Part shown: piece after piece, positions 1 to 8,757 of the stretch
Layout: every line of letters starts with the position of its first letter
Numbering within the stretch: position 1 is the first letter of the stretch
Origin: Deltaproteobacteria bacterium
GTDB taxonomy: Bacteria > Desulfobacterota_B > Binatia > UBA9968
DNA length: 16,950 bases
Assembly: GCA_027297485.1 (NCBI GenBank)
Contig: JAPUHZ010000184.1
Span: forward strand, 1-16,950
Direction of reading: 5' to 3'
Notes under the pieces: generated by a model
Database searches by the model: none
Seen by the model: only the letters and a program-made list of their open reading frames with translations
What the model was told of the DNA's origin: nothing
Position numbers and translations under genes: made by a program

Positions 1-133
1 GTTTGAAGAGGGCCTCGAAGGGACCGCTGAACCTCTTGGCATATTCCTCCATCTTTTGTCTTCTGGTTTTTTCCGACTTTTCGGATTGTTCGATCTGCCT
101 GTGAAATCCGGATGAGCCGGCGGCAATCGACAT
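1..133 (-). pseudogene. 5'-truncated fragment of acyl-CoA decarboxylase alpha subunit (mmdA-like), continues past left edge
   Basis: Bases 1-106 match 6162-6267, the part of the complete mmdA-like gene encoding residues 443-478, with 11 mismatches and no gaps. Homology stops sharply at base 106. Above it, the expected GAVNVIF segment is replaced by unrelated sequence. The frame stays open across the whole match and can be read from an ATG at 131-133 behind an AGGGGAG ribosome-binding site, giving MSIAAGSSG followed by FHRQIEQSEKSEKTRR and onward off the window. Ten of the eleven base differences change the amino acid (8 of about 35 residues), which is what relaxed constraint or divergence toward a new role would give. 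I read it as a decaying duplicate. A small functional protein made from the C-terminal tail is the alternative, and the part outside the window would decide. Confidence 0.65.
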
Positions 134-595
134 CTCTCCCCTGGTGCCTGTTTTCAACCCGTCAATCAGGGGAAAAATAGGAGATATGACCCGATCTCCA
201 TGGTTTTTTGCTTTTACGCTTTGGGTTCCTCTTTTGTCCATTTTTGTCCATTACATGACCAAGCCTTATCCCTGTATCTCACCGGATAGCCTTTAAAAAC
301 AAGCAGTTACAGATCTACCGAGTTCTGGCATAGGCATTGCGTTATTACAGTCATAGAGTGGTTTATCCATATGCACCCCTTTTGAGGAAACTGTTGCGGG
401 GGCGACAGCGATTCTCCAAGTTTATAAACACACCTCTCTTAGGATGACCTGAGAGAAGGGAGTGGAGGCTTTTAAAGTCGGCGGTCAGTGGCGTGTTCGA
501 GAGAGTCAGTTTAGAGAATGGGTTGAGCATAAAGAGAATTGAGTTTCAGCTTGGCTTCACGGTCCAGAGGGTCTTCACACAGGAAACAATAGAAA
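107..595. other. Intergenic region upstream of the sensor kinase
   Basis: Apart from the start of the truncated fragment (to base 133), I find no plausible gene on either strand. The tract is richer in A and T than the flanking genes and contains a direct repeat of TTTTGTCCAT-like units around 232-252. It should hold the promoter of the kinase operon, but I cannot point to a convincing -35/-10 pair; a TATAAA at 423-428 has no good partner upstream. Confidence 0.5.
180..209 (+). terminator. Possible hairpin with T-run
   Basis: GGAGAT at 180-185 pairs with ATCTCC at 194-199 across an 8-base loop, followed by ATGG and six T. The stem is short and the T-run is offset by four bases, so this is a weak terminator candidate. 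It would act on rightward transcription, for which no gene is visible to the left. Confidence 0.2.
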
Positions 596-3500
596 ATGGC
601 TGGCCGGACTGAACAAGCCACCGAGCAAAGGGTGCGGGAGAGGACGAAGGATCCGCCGCGCAAGGCAACCGCGGACGAGGAAAAACTTCTTCGACTTGCT
701 TCCTTCCCCAATCTGAATCCGAATCCCATCATTGAGATAGATCCCGTAGGCACCATTACCTACCTTAATCCGGCGGCAGAAAAGCTGTTTCCCGATATGC
801 AGGCAGCCGGATCCGAACATCCGATACTAAAAGGTTTGCAGCAGGTGATGGTTGAACTTCAAAGCGGAAAACAGGAAAACGTCGTTCGTGAAGTTGAGGT
901 CGGCAATACATTATACGAGCAGCACATCTCGTACGTTTCGGACGGCAACCTCATGCGGGTTTACAGTCTGAATATCACCGAGCGCAAGAGATTCGGCCGG
1001 GAGATAGAGTCTCGCTATCAGGAGCTCCAAACCCTCCAGGAAATCAGCCAAACCATTTTGAGTTCTCCAGATCTCCAAACGATAGTGGAGGAAATCCTCG
1101 ACAAGGCCCTTTTGATCGGCCCCTTCGACCTGGGTGTCATCCGCCTTTTAGATCGCAGCGGCAAAACTCTCATACCGGTTGCCAGTCGTGGTTATCTGGA
1201 CCCCGAAAATTTGCACGGCAAGACCACTGACCCAAAAGATGCAACAGCCGGAATGATCCTTCTCCGGGTGATCACCGATAAGGGAGCACGCGTGGTGGAG
1301 GATGTGACGCACAGCGACGGGCTGCGGTCATTAAAAAAAGAAGGGGCTAAGTCAGCCATTGTGGTCCCCGTTGGGGCCGGTGAGGAAGTTCTGGGAATCA
1401 TCCAGCTCGGCAGCCGCACCGCGCGCAAGTTCCAACCCAGCGAAGTCCATCTCCTGGAGGCTATCGGCAGTCAGATGGGCATTGCCGTACAAAAGGCACG
1501 GCTGTCCGAGAAGACGGAGCGGCGGGCACGGGAAATCTCTGCCCTCAACACCGTCACTGCTGCCGTAAGTACTTCGCTCGACCTAGATGAGATTCTGGAC
1601 AAGTCTCTCCATGCCGTTCTGCTGTTTACCGGCATGGAAGTAGGTTACATCCGCTTCCTCGAAGGGAATCCTCCCGAATTTACCCTGAAAGTGCACAAGG
1701 GGATCTCTCCGGCCTTCGTAGAGAAGCTCCAACAGAAGAGAACACGGCCAGGTGGTAAGGCCGAGGAAGTCTTAACAACCAAACGCTCCGTGATCTTCGA
1801 AAATGTTTCGACCCAGCACGCCGGGGGCATCCAGTCAGAATCTTTAACTCCGGATGTCAACACCGCCGCCTGGATTCCCATCATCTCGCGAGAGCAAGTG
1901 ATTGGCATTATCAATGTCGCGACATGGGGGACACAGACCTTTTCCCCCGACCAGATTGGCCTGCTGGAGTCCATCGGGGCCTCCATCGGGGTAGCGCTAG
2001 AAAATGCCCGGCTTTTTCAAGAGGCCGAGCGGAGGCGGAAACACGCCGAGTCCCTCCGCGAGATTGGCCTTTCCCTCACTGCCACTCACAACCTTCAACA
2101 GGTCCTGGAGCGAATCGCCGAAGAGGCACGCCAACTGATCGGGGCCCTCTTCACGTTTGTTGTAACCCCTGACACGCCCTTCTATCGAATCTCCGCCGTT
2201 GCCGGAGAGGACCAGGGCTACCGGGATGTCCTCAAACTATCGGATGATCCCGCCTCTCCCTATGGTCAAGGTCCCCTCGGACGGGCGATCCGCAATCACA
2301 CGCCGGTCGTCTGCGAAGATGTCCTTACCGATCCTCTCTTTTTGCCCTGGCGTGAGATCTCAGCCGAGCGAGGGATTCGCTCCCTGGTGGCCGTGCCCCT
2401 GCTAGTCCAGGAGAAACCGGCCGGGGTCCTTCTTACCTATGCCCCCATCCCTCGAGCGTATGACGATGAGACTATGAGCCTTTTGAGCTCTCTCGCCGCC
2501 CAGGCAGCAGTCGCCCTGGAAAACGCCCGGCTCTTTGAAGAGGTTAGCAGAAAATCTCAGCAGTTTGAGGCCCTGGTTAATATCAACAAAGATGTAGCCG
2601 CACTTTTGGATCTGGACATCCTACTTCCGCGTATTGCCGAACAAGCGGGAAGGCTTCTAAAGATGGATGGTGCGAATTTCCGTCTTATTGAAGGAGAGAA
2701 TCTTGAACTGCGCAGCTCTTTACATACCACCGACGTAAACTTTCGTCAGAGGTTGCGGCTTGGCGAGAGTCTCTCAGGCAAGGTCATTCAGGAGAACCGC
2801 ATCGTAGCTATCAGGAATGTCGTCCAAGACCCTACGCTCATCGAAGAGCACCGAGAGAGCCTGTGCAAGGCGGGTTATCACGCTTACCTAGGTATTCCTC
2901 TACGGATTGGTACTCGCGTCGTTGGGGCCGTTAACCTCCTGTCCCGCAAAGAAAGGGATTTCTCGTCGGAAGAGATCAGCCTTATGAGCGCCTTTGCCGC
3001 TCAGGCTGCGACTGCCGTACAGAACGCCCAGCTCTTTGAGCAGACCAAAAAGCAGGCAGCTGAGCTTGAGAAGGACATCATCAAGCGCAAACGTGCGGAG
3101 GAGGAGTTGAAGACATTGGCTACGAAACTGGAACAGAGCAACCGGGAGTTGCAAGACTTTGCCTCGGTGGCCTCGCACGATTTGCAGGAGCCTCTTCGCA
3201 AGATTCTGGCGTTTGGCGACCGGCTGAAGACCAAGTGCAGCGATGCTTTAAGCGATGAGGGGCGCAACTACCTTGAACGAATGCAAAACGCGGCTGGAAG
3301 GATGCAGACTCTGATCAACGACGTCCTGATGTTTTCTCGGGTAACGACCAAAGCCCGGCCCTTCGTTCCGGTCGATCTCGCCGATGTGACACGAGAGGTC
3401 CTCAGCGATTTGGAAGTACGCATTTTACAAACGGGTGGGAGCGTAGAATTGGGCAGTTTGCCCACCATTGACGCCGATCCAACGCAGATGCGTCAATTGC

Positions 3501-3904
3501 TGCAGAACCTAATCGGCAATGCGCTGAAATTCCACCGGCAGGAGGTGGCGCCGGTCATAAAGATTCAGGGTCAATTTCTTAACGGTCAGGGGCGGACCTC
3601 GGCCGGCAGCTCTCCGGCCAAGGAGCTTTGTCAAATCACTGTGGAAGACAACGGCATCGGTTTTGACGAAAAGTATCTCGACCGGATCTTCAGTGTTTTT
3701 CAGCGACTGCACGGACGGAGCGAATACGAGGGATCGGGGATAGGCTTGGCGGTCTGCCGTAAGATTGTCGAACGCCATGGCGGAAATATTACGGCAATAA
3801 GCACACGGGGGCAAGGATCGACATTTATCGTCAAACTACCTGTCAAAAAACCCAAAGGAGGAGACTCACAATGGAGAAAAACGGAAAACGAATCACGCTC
3901 TTGA
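596..3904 (+). CDS. Multi-GAF sensor histidine kinase (PAS-GAFx4-HisKA-HATPase)
   Basis: Cytoplasmic sensor kinase of 1102 residues without membrane segments. Residues about 40-130 form a PAS-like domain (PNPIIEIDPVGTITYLNP). Four GAF domains follow at roughly 149-298, 312-475, 487-640 and 656-812, each ending in the usual ALENARLF-type helix. A coiled coil (about 820-855) leads into a HisKA dimerisation domain with phospho-acceptor His861 in SHDLQEPLRKI, the motif form seen in cyanobacterial phytochrome kinases. The ATPase domain carries NALKFH (near 975), DNGIGF (near 1018) and GSGIGLAV (near 1046). No GAF shows a clear bilin-binding cysteine motif, so the ligand is unknown. Start chosen by AGGAAA at 581-586. 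The last 34 bases overlap the next gene, whose ribosome-binding site (3854-3861) lies inside this one, suggesting translational coupling to its receiver. Confidence 0.92.
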   Translation: MAGRTEQATEQRVRERTKDPPRKATADEEKLLRLASFPNLNPNPIIEIDPVGTITYLNPAAEKLFPDMQAAGSEHPILKGLQQVMVELQSGKQENVVREVEVGNTLYEQHISYVSDGNLMRVYSLNITERKRFGREIESRYQELQTLQEISQTILSSPDLQTIVEEILDKALLIGPFDLGVIRLLDRSGKTLIPVASRGYLDPENLHGKTTDPKDATAGMILLRVITDKGARVVEDVTHSDGLRSLKKEGAKSAIVVPVGAGEEVLGIIQLGSRTARKFQPSEVHLLEAIGSQMGIAVQKARLSEKTERRAREISALNTVTAAVSTSLDLDEILDKSLHAVLLFTGMEVGYIRFLEGNPPEFTLKVHKGISPAFVEKLQQKRTRPGGKAEEVLTTKRSVIFENVSTQHAGGIQSESLTPDVNTAAWIPIISREQVIGIINVATWGTQTFSPDQIGLLESIGASIGVALENARLFQEAERRRKHAESLREIGLSLTATHNLQQVLERIAEEARQLIGALFTFVVTPDTPFYRISAVAGEDQGYRDVLKLSDDPASPYGQGPLGRAIRNHTPVVCEDVLTDPLFLPWREISAERGIRSLVAVPLLVQEKPAGVLLTYAPIPRAYDDETMSLLSSLAAQAAVALENARLFEEVSRKSQQFEALVNINKDVAALLDLDILLPRIAEQAGRLLKMDGANFRLIEGENLELRSSLHTTDVNFRQRLRLGESLSGKVIQENRIVAIRNVVQDPTLIEEHRESLCKAGYHAYLGIPLRIGTRVVGAVNLLSRKERDFSSEEISLMSAFAAQAATAVQNAQLFEQTKKQAAELEKDIIKRKRAEEELKTLATKLEQSNRELQDFASVASHDLQEPLRKILAFGDRLKTKCSDALSDEGRNYLERMQNAAGRMQTLINDVLMFSRVTTKARPFVPVDLADVTREVLSDLEVRILQTGGSVELGSLPTIDADPTQMRQLLQNLIGNALKFHRQEVAPVIKIQGQFLNGQGRTSAGSSPAKELCQITVEDNGIGFDEKYLDRIFSVFQRLHGRSEYEGSGIGLAVCRKIVERHGGNITAISTRGQGSTFIVKLPVKKPKGGDSQWRKTENESRS

Positions 3905-4332
3905 TGGCCGATGATGATCCGGATGATCGCATGTTGGCAAGAGATGCGTTGATCGAGGCGCGATTGGTCAACGAGATGTATTTCGTTGAGGATGGCGAGG
4001 AGCTGATGGATTATTTGCGCCACCAGGGCAAATACACCAATCTCGCCGATTCACCTTGTCCGGGGGTAATCCTGCTCGATCTCAACATGCCCAAGAAAGA
4101 CGGGCGTGAGGCGCTCAAGGAGATCAAGGCCGATCCTGATTTGCGGCGACTTCCCGTCGTAGTGTTGACCACGTCGAGATCGGAGGAAGACATCTATCGC
4201 ACCTATGACTTGGGCGCAAGCTCGTACATCACCAAGCCGGTCACGTTTGAGGGGTTGGTCGAGGTAATGAAAAGTTTAAAAAAATACTGGTTTGAAATTG
4301 TTGACCTACCGGACAACAGAGTTGAAGACTGA
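3871..4332 (+). CDS. Single-domain response regulator, Rcp1-like
   Basis: A 153-residue CheY-like receiver with no output domain. The acidic pocket is D14-D15-D16, the phospho-acceptor is D70 in LLDLNMPKKDG, the switch Thr is T100 or T101, and the conserved lysine is K122 in ITKP. The extended loop between helix 2 and strand 3 and the ending KSLKKYWFEIVDLP are typical of Rcp1-type regulators that pair with phytochrome-like kinases, which matches the HDLQEP kinase directly upstream. Start fixed by AAAGGAGG at 3854-3861. The gene overlaps the kinase by 34 bases and ends one base before the next start codon. Likely role: phosphoryl carrier between the two kinases, or a protein-interaction output. 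The partner is inferred from position only. Confidence 0.93.
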   Translation: MEKNGKRITLLMADDDPDDRMLARDALIEARLVNEMYFVEDGEELMDYLRHQGKYTNLADSPCPGVILLDLNMPKKDGREALKEIKADPDLRRLPVVVLTTSRSEEDIYRTYDLGASSYITKPVTFEGLVEVMKSLKKYWFEIVDLPDNRVED

Positions 4333-4333
4333 C

Positions 4334-6001
4334 ATGGACAACCGCCCAGTCAGGATACTTCTCGTCGATGACGACGAGGACGATTATATCATAACTCGCA
4401 CCTTGCTCTCTGAAATCAAAGAAGGGAAGTTCGTTCTGGAATGGGTGGCGACTTATAATGCCGCTCTGGAGGCGATAGGGCGCAATCAGCACGACGGCTA
4501 TCTTGTCGACTACCGCCTTGGAGATTGCAGCGGGCTGGACCTCTTACGCGAGGCTCTTAGGAACGGCTGCGAAGCTCCAATGATCTTGCTGACCGGCCAG
4601 GGAGACCGCGAAGTGGACATTCAAGCGATGAAGGCCGGAGCGACGGATTACCTGGTAAAAGGTCAGATCGATGCGCCTATGTTGGAGCGCTCCATCCGCT
4701 ACGCCATTGAGCGCAAGCGGGCGGAGAAAGAGATTCAACGCCAGCTGCAGCGTCTTACAGTCCTGGACGAGATTAACTTGGCCGTTACCTCGACCTTGGA
4801 CCTGCATGGCGTGCTAAACATCCTGATGGAAAAGATTGAGTTGCTTCTACCCAATACTGCGATCCTCGTGTGGTTATTAAACAAAGAGAGTGGGTTATTA
4901 GAGCGAGTCGCCTGTCGGAACCTCGATGAACAGCAATGGAAAGGAAGGCAATCGAGGGACATGCCTCCCCTTGTTAAAGCGGTGATCGAAAGTAAAGCGC
5001 CCGTGGTGACCGGCAATGTTCAAACAGACCCGAGGACACTGGACCCCCAGTTTTTTCGCAGGCACGGGTTGATTTCTTATCTGGGAGTTCCACTGATCGC
5101 TAAGGGCGAGGTTCTTGGGGTGCTTTCCTTCTACACGAAAAAGGAGCACGACTTTAGCAGTGAAGAGGTAGCGTTTTTCTCCACGCTTGCAGGTCATGGG
5201 GCCATGGCGATTCACAACTCCCAACTCTACGAGCAGATCAAAGAGCAGGCAGTTGCCCTGGAGAGAGCAAACAAAGTGAAGTCTGAATTTTTGAGTTTTA
5301 TGTCACACGAGCTTAGAACACCGCTGAGCGTTATCATGGGTTGTGTAACGGTAACGCACAATAATATGTTAGGCAAGATCAACCAAAAGCAGAAAAAGAT
5401 CTTGGAAAAGGTGATGAGAAACTCTAACGGGCTATTAACCATGATCGACAGCATATTGGCGGCAACCAGAATTGAGACTGAGGCGGTCAAGGTGGAGAGT
5501 CATGAGTTTAATCTTGGGGATTTCCTTGACGACCTCAGGTCAGCCTACTGCGTTCCTCTGGAGAAAGAACTTACCCTGACCTGGGACTATCCCTCTGACC
5601 TTCCGCTTATGAAAACTGACAGTCAGAAGCTCAAGCACATACTTCAGAATCTTATTGATAACGCTATTAAATTTACGGACAAGGGAAATGTAACTCTATC
5701 GGCCCGATACTTTCGTGAGGCAGGGACGGTGGAATTTAAGGTGGTGGATATGGGAATAGGCATCGCGAAGGGTGATATTCCGATCATCTTTGAAAAGTTT
5801 CACCAAGTGGACAGCTCTCTAGCCAGAGTCCACGGTGGTATCGGACTGGGGCTTTCCATCGTCAAGACGTTTACAGAGATGCTTGGGGGAACGGTCGATG
5901 TGGAAAGTGTGCCCCACCAGGGTTCAACCTTTACCGTTACCTTCCCTGCGGTTTACAAAGACCTTGACCTTTTTTATGCAAGTGCAGGGATGGGGAGGTA
6001 A
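4334..6001 (+). CDS. Receiver-GAF-histidine kinase (hybrid with N-terminal receiver)
   Basis: A 555-residue soluble protein. Residues about 6-125 are a receiver (ILLVDDDEDD; acceptor D59 in YLVDYRLGDCSG; conserved Lys in DYLVKGQ). Residues about 150-300 form a GAF domain (LDEINLAVTSTLDLHGVL). A HisKA domain follows with His325 in MSHELRTPLSVIMG, then an ATPase domain with NLIDNAIKF, DMGIGI and GIGLGLSIV boxes. I chose ATG 4334, one base after the upstream stop, over the in-frame TTG at 4292, which would overlap the receiver gene. There is no strong ribosome-binding site, so coupled translation is likely. The order receiver first, kinase second suggests input from the upstream kinase and phosphorylation of a target encoded elsewhere. 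No DNA-binding or enzymatic output is present in the cluster. Confidence 0.92.
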   Translation: MDNRPVRILLVDDDEDDYIITRTLLSEIKEGKFVLEWVATYNAALEAIGRNQHDGYLVDYRLGDCSGLDLLREALRNGCEAPMILLTGQGDREVDIQAMKAGATDYLVKGQIDAPMLERSIRYAIERKRAEKEIQRQLQRLTVLDEINLAVTSTLDLHGVLNILMEKIELLLPNTAILVWLLNKESGLLERVACRNLDEQQWKGRQSRDMPPLVKAVIESKAPVVTGNVQTDPRTLDPQFFRRHGLISYLGVPLIAKGEVLGVLSFYTKKEHDFSSEEVAFFSTLAGHGAMAIHNSQLYEQIKEQAVALERANKVKSEFLSFMSHELRTPLSVIMGCVTVTHNNMLGKINQKQKKILEKVMRNSNGLLTMIDSILAATRIETEAVKVESHEFNLGDFLDDLRSAYCVPLEKELTLTWDYPSDLPLMKTDSQKLKHILQNLIDNAIKFTDKGNVTLSARYFREAGTVEFKVVDMGIGIAKGDIPIIFEKFHQVDSSLARVHGGIGLGLSIVKTFTEMLGGTVDVESVPHQGSTFTVTFPAVYKDLDLFYASAGMGR

Positions 6002-6039
6002 TAGCCTGACCGCAAAATGAACCATGCTTACACTAGGAC

Positions 6040-7593
6040 TTACACCGGCATCACACCGTGTTTCTTTCTCGGTCTTTCTTCTTTTTTTTCTCTAAGGATT
6101 TCTAGTGCCTGAATAAGGCGCCTTCGGGTTTCATCGGGTCGAATAGCTGCATGGGCGAACTGTTTGGAGAGGGCCTCGAAGGGACCGCTGAACCTCTCGC
6201 TATATTCCTCCATCTTTCGTCTTCTGGTTTTTTCCGGGTCTTCAGATTGTTCGATCTCCCTGCGAAAAATAACATTCACCGCCCCTCCTCCACCCATGAC
6301 CGCCAACTCCACGCCGGGCCAGACAAAAAATTGGTCTGCCCCCATTTCACGGGTGCACATGGCCTGCTTCGCCCCCCCGTAGCCTTTGCGTAGAACGACC
6401 GTGATCTTAGGCACAGTCGCTTCCGCATAGGCATAGAGCAACTTTGCCCCGTGGCGGATGATCCCCTTTTCCTCTTGCTGTTTTCCAGGGAAAAATCCCG
6501 GTACGTCCATGAGTGTGATGACAGGGATGTTAAAGGCATCGCAAAAGCGGATAAAGCGCGCGGCCTTATCCGAGGCATCCACGTCCAGACTTCCTGCTAG
6601 GAACATAGGTTGGTTGGCAACAAAACCTGCTGGATAGCCATGAAGTCGTCCTAATCCGATCACCAGATTGCGCGCAAACTTTCCCTTCAACTCCAGAAAA
6701 TCGCCGTCATCGACCAGTGCCTTGATGACCTGGACTACATTATAGGCCTTGCGCATCTCCTGCGGGACGAGCCTATCCATCGCATCGAGGGAGCGTCCCG
6801 GATCGTCTCTGGGCTCTCTGCGTGGGGGGGGCAATTGATAGTTGGAGGGCAGGAAGCTCAAAAGTCGGCGGGTAACAGAGAGGCAGTCCTCATCGCTCTT
6901 GGCCGTCAGGTCCGCGACGCCTGAGACCTCGGAGTGGACCTTTGACCCGCCCAATTCCTCCATGCTGATCTCTTCCCCCAGGACCTCTTTGATCACCGGA
7001 GGTCCGGTAATGAACATCTGGCTCGATCCCTGGACCATGATGAGGAAGTCTGTCAGCGCCGGGGAGTAGGAGGCTACCCCGATGCAGGGACCCATGATAG
7101 CGGAGATCTGAGGGATGACGCCTGAAGAGATGCTGTTCTCAAAAAAGATTTTTCCTATGGCCGTGGTAACACTAAGTCCCTCTTGAATTCTGGCCCCGAC
7201 CGAATCGTAGAGACCGATCAGAGGGGTGCCCAGCTTGCGCGCAGTTTGAATAACATAGGCGATCTTCTCTGCATGGGCGCTGCCAACGGTCCCGGCCAAG
7301 ACGGTCCGGTCTTGGGCAAAGAGATAAACCGACCTGCCGTCGATTTTACCGTGTCCGGTCACCACCCCGTCCGTAGGTTGCCTTTTTTCCGCCATGCCAA
7401 AGTCGGTGGATTGGGTCTCGGCCAACATAAACTCCTCAACAAAACTTCCCGGGTCGAGCAGCTTTTCAATCCTTTCCCTCGCGGTGAGCTTGCCCTCGCC
7501 GTGCTGTTTCTCAACGGCCTTAGCGTCTCCCTGAAGGATCCGCCTTTCCCTCGCCGCGAGTTTTTTTTCGAGATCGCTGGTATCTTTAGACAT
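6040..7593 (-). CDS. mmdA: Acyl-CoA carboxyltransferase, probable methylmalonyl-CoA decarboxylase alpha subunit
   Basis: A 517-residue carboxyltransferase of the PccB/MmdA family, transferring the carboxyl group between an acyl-CoA and biotin. The N-terminal crotonase-like half includes GARIQEG (133-139), SGVIPQISAIMGPC (157-170) and YSPALTDF (176-183). The C-terminal half includes DVPGFFPG (363-370), GAKQAMC (407-413) and GGGGAVNVIF (434-443), where the family usually has GAEGAVNIIF. After MGPC the sequence is IGVA rather than the common AGGA, a change in an oxyanion-hole loop. It is the last gene of a four-gene minus-strand operon, 17 bases after the OadB-type gene. That partner argues for a decarboxylase rather than a propionyl-CoA carboxylase. 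Methylmalonyl-CoA is the most likely substrate by similarity; glutaconyl- or malonyl-CoA cannot be excluded. Confidence 0.88.
   Translation of the reverse strand: MSKDTSDLEKKLAARERRILQGDAKAVEKQHGEGKLTARERIEKLLDPGSFVEEFMLAETQSTDFGMAEKRQPTDGVVTGHGKIDGRSVYLFAQDRTVLAGTVGSAHAEKIAYVIQTARKLGTPLIGLYDSVGARIQEGLSVTTAIGKIFFENSISSGVIPQISAIMGPCIGVASYSPALTDFLIMVQGSSQMFITGPPVIKEVLGEEISMEELGGSKVHSEVSGVADLTAKSDEDCLSVTRRLLSFLPSNYQLPPPRREPRDDPGRSLDAMDRLVPQEMRKAYNVVQVIKALVDDGDFLELKGKFARNLVIGLGRLHGYPAGFVANQPMFLAGSLDVDASDKAARFIRFCDAFNIPVITLMDVPGFFPGKQQEEKGIIRHGAKLLYAYAEATVPKITVVLRKGYGGAKQAMCTREMGADQFFVWPGVELAVMGGGGAVNVIFRREIEQSEDPEKTRRRKMEEYSERFSGPFEALSKQFAHAAIRPDETRRRLIQALEILREKKEERPRKKHGVMPV
6162..6267 (-). repeat. 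Duplicated segment, direct repeat of bases 1-106
   Basis: This part of the complete mmdA-like gene is repeated at the left window edge in the same orientation, with 95 of 106 bases identical. The two copies therefore flank the three-gene signalling cluster as direct repeats about 6.16 kb apart. The left copy may extend beyond the window. Confidence 0.85.
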
Positions 7594-7610
7594 CCCGGTT
7601 CTTTTCCCGC

Positions 7611-8750
7611 TTACACAATCCCCATCCCTGCGAGGACCGAGAGCATCACAGCGGCTGCAATAATGGAGCCGATCTGTCCTGCTGCGTTTGCGCTCATAGC
7701 ATGCATCAGAAGATAATTCTTTTTGTTATACTTTTGCCCTTCAGTCTGGGCCACGCGTGCGGCCATCGGGAAGGCGGAGATTCCGGCTGCGCCGATCAGG
7801 GGATTGATCTTGCCCCGGGTGAGCAGGCACATCAGCTTCCCAAAGAGGATTCCCATCACGGTGTCCAGGCTTATTGCTATGAAGCCCAGCACCAATACGA
7901 TGAGTGTCTGCTGCTTTAGAAAATTTTCCGCCTCCATCGTAGCTCCGATGGACAGGCCAAGGAGAAGAGTTATAATATTGGTGATCTCATTTTCTGAGGC
8001 GAGCTTTAATCTTTCCACCACGCCGCACTCTCTCATGAGATTCCCCAGCATGAGCATTCCGATGAGAGGTGTCCCTTTGGGGGCTACCAATGAGGCTGCA
8101 ATGGTTACGACCACCGGGAAGAGGATCTTTACCTTTTTGGAGATTGGCCGTTTCTCAATCCCCATGACGATCTTTTTTTCCCTTTCCGTGGTAAGCAGAC
8201 GCATGATCGGGGGTTGAATGAGTGGCACAAGAGACATGTAAGAATAGGCGGCTACTGAAACTGCCCCGAGGAGGTGGGGGGCATACTTCGAGCTGACATA
8301 AATTGCGGTCGGGCCGTCGCACGCCCCAATAATGGCGACAGCCACCGCATCAAGCTTGTCAAAGCCGACGGCCAAGGCTAGCAGGAGAGTAAGAAAGATA
8401 CCAAACTGGCCTGCTGCCCCTAGCAAGATAATCTTTGGGTTCTCTAGCAGCGGCTGGAAATCGGTCATGGCCCCGATACCAACAAATATGAGAATGGGAA
8501 AAAGCTCTGTGAGGATCCCGATCTCGTAAAGGGTGCGGAGCACGCCTCCCTCTTCCATAAGTCCTGCCTGTGGGATGTTGACCAGGATCGCGCCGAAACC
8601 GATAGGGAGAAGGAGCAACGGCTCAAACCCTTTGCTGATGCCGAGGTAGAGGAGGAGGGAGCCGATGAGGATCATCAAGGCTTGGCTTGCCTCAAGATGG
8701 GAAAGTCCGAGCAAGAGACCTTGAAGTCCGGACGCAAAAGTCGATTCCAT
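7611..8750 (-). CDS. mmdB: Sodium-pump decarboxylase beta subunit (OadB/MmdB family)
   Basis: A 379-residue polytopic membrane protein, the usual length for MmdB. It carries out biotin decarboxylation coupled to sodium export. Family signatures are GACDGPTAIY with Asp145, matching the essential Asp of OadB; the GTPLIGMLMLGNLMRECGV segment; and NPLIGAAGISAFPMAARVAQ near residues 317-336, followed by NYLLMHAMSANAAG. Many Leu, Ile and Ala-rich segments fit the known multi-helix fold. The start at 8750 is preceded by AGAAGAGAG and lies 7 bases after the stop of the small gamma-like gene; the carboxyltransferase follows after 17 bases. This gene is the strongest evidence that the operon encodes an energy-conserving membrane pump. 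Confidence 0.93.
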   Translation of the reverse strand: MESTFASGLQGLLLGLSHLEASQALMILIGSLLLYLGISKGFEPLLLLPIGFGAILVNIPQAGLMEEGGVLRTLYEIGILTELFPILIFVGIGAMTDFQPLLENPKIILLGAAGQFGIFLTLLLALAVGFDKLDAVAVAIIGACDGPTAIYVSSKYAPHLLGAVSVAAYSYMSLVPLIQPPIMRLLTTEREKKIVMGIEKRPISKKVKILFPVVVTIAASLVAPKGTPLIGMLMLGNLMRECGVVERLKLASENEITNIITLLLGLSIGATMEAENFLKQQTLIVLVLGFIAISLDTVMGILFGKLMCLLTRGKINPLIGAAGISAFPMAARVAQTEGQKYNKKNYLLMHAMSANAAGQIGSIIAAAVMLSVLAGMGIV

Positions 8751-8757
8751 CTCTCTT

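Noticed and set aside
2851..2910. Cysteine in the fourth GAF domain (SLCKAGYHAYL) as a bilin-binding site
   Set aside because: There is no phytochrome-type CH pair or PHY domain; the segment fits an ordinary GAF helix.
4292..4333. Earlier TTG start for the hybrid kinase
   Set aside because: It would overlap the receiver gene by 41 bases and adds residues that do not belong to the receiver fold; ATG 4334 is directly behind the upstream stop.
7183..7716. A 177-codon plus-strand frame inside the decarboxylase genes
   Set aside because: It spans the junction of two well-supported minus-strand genes and has no domain signature.
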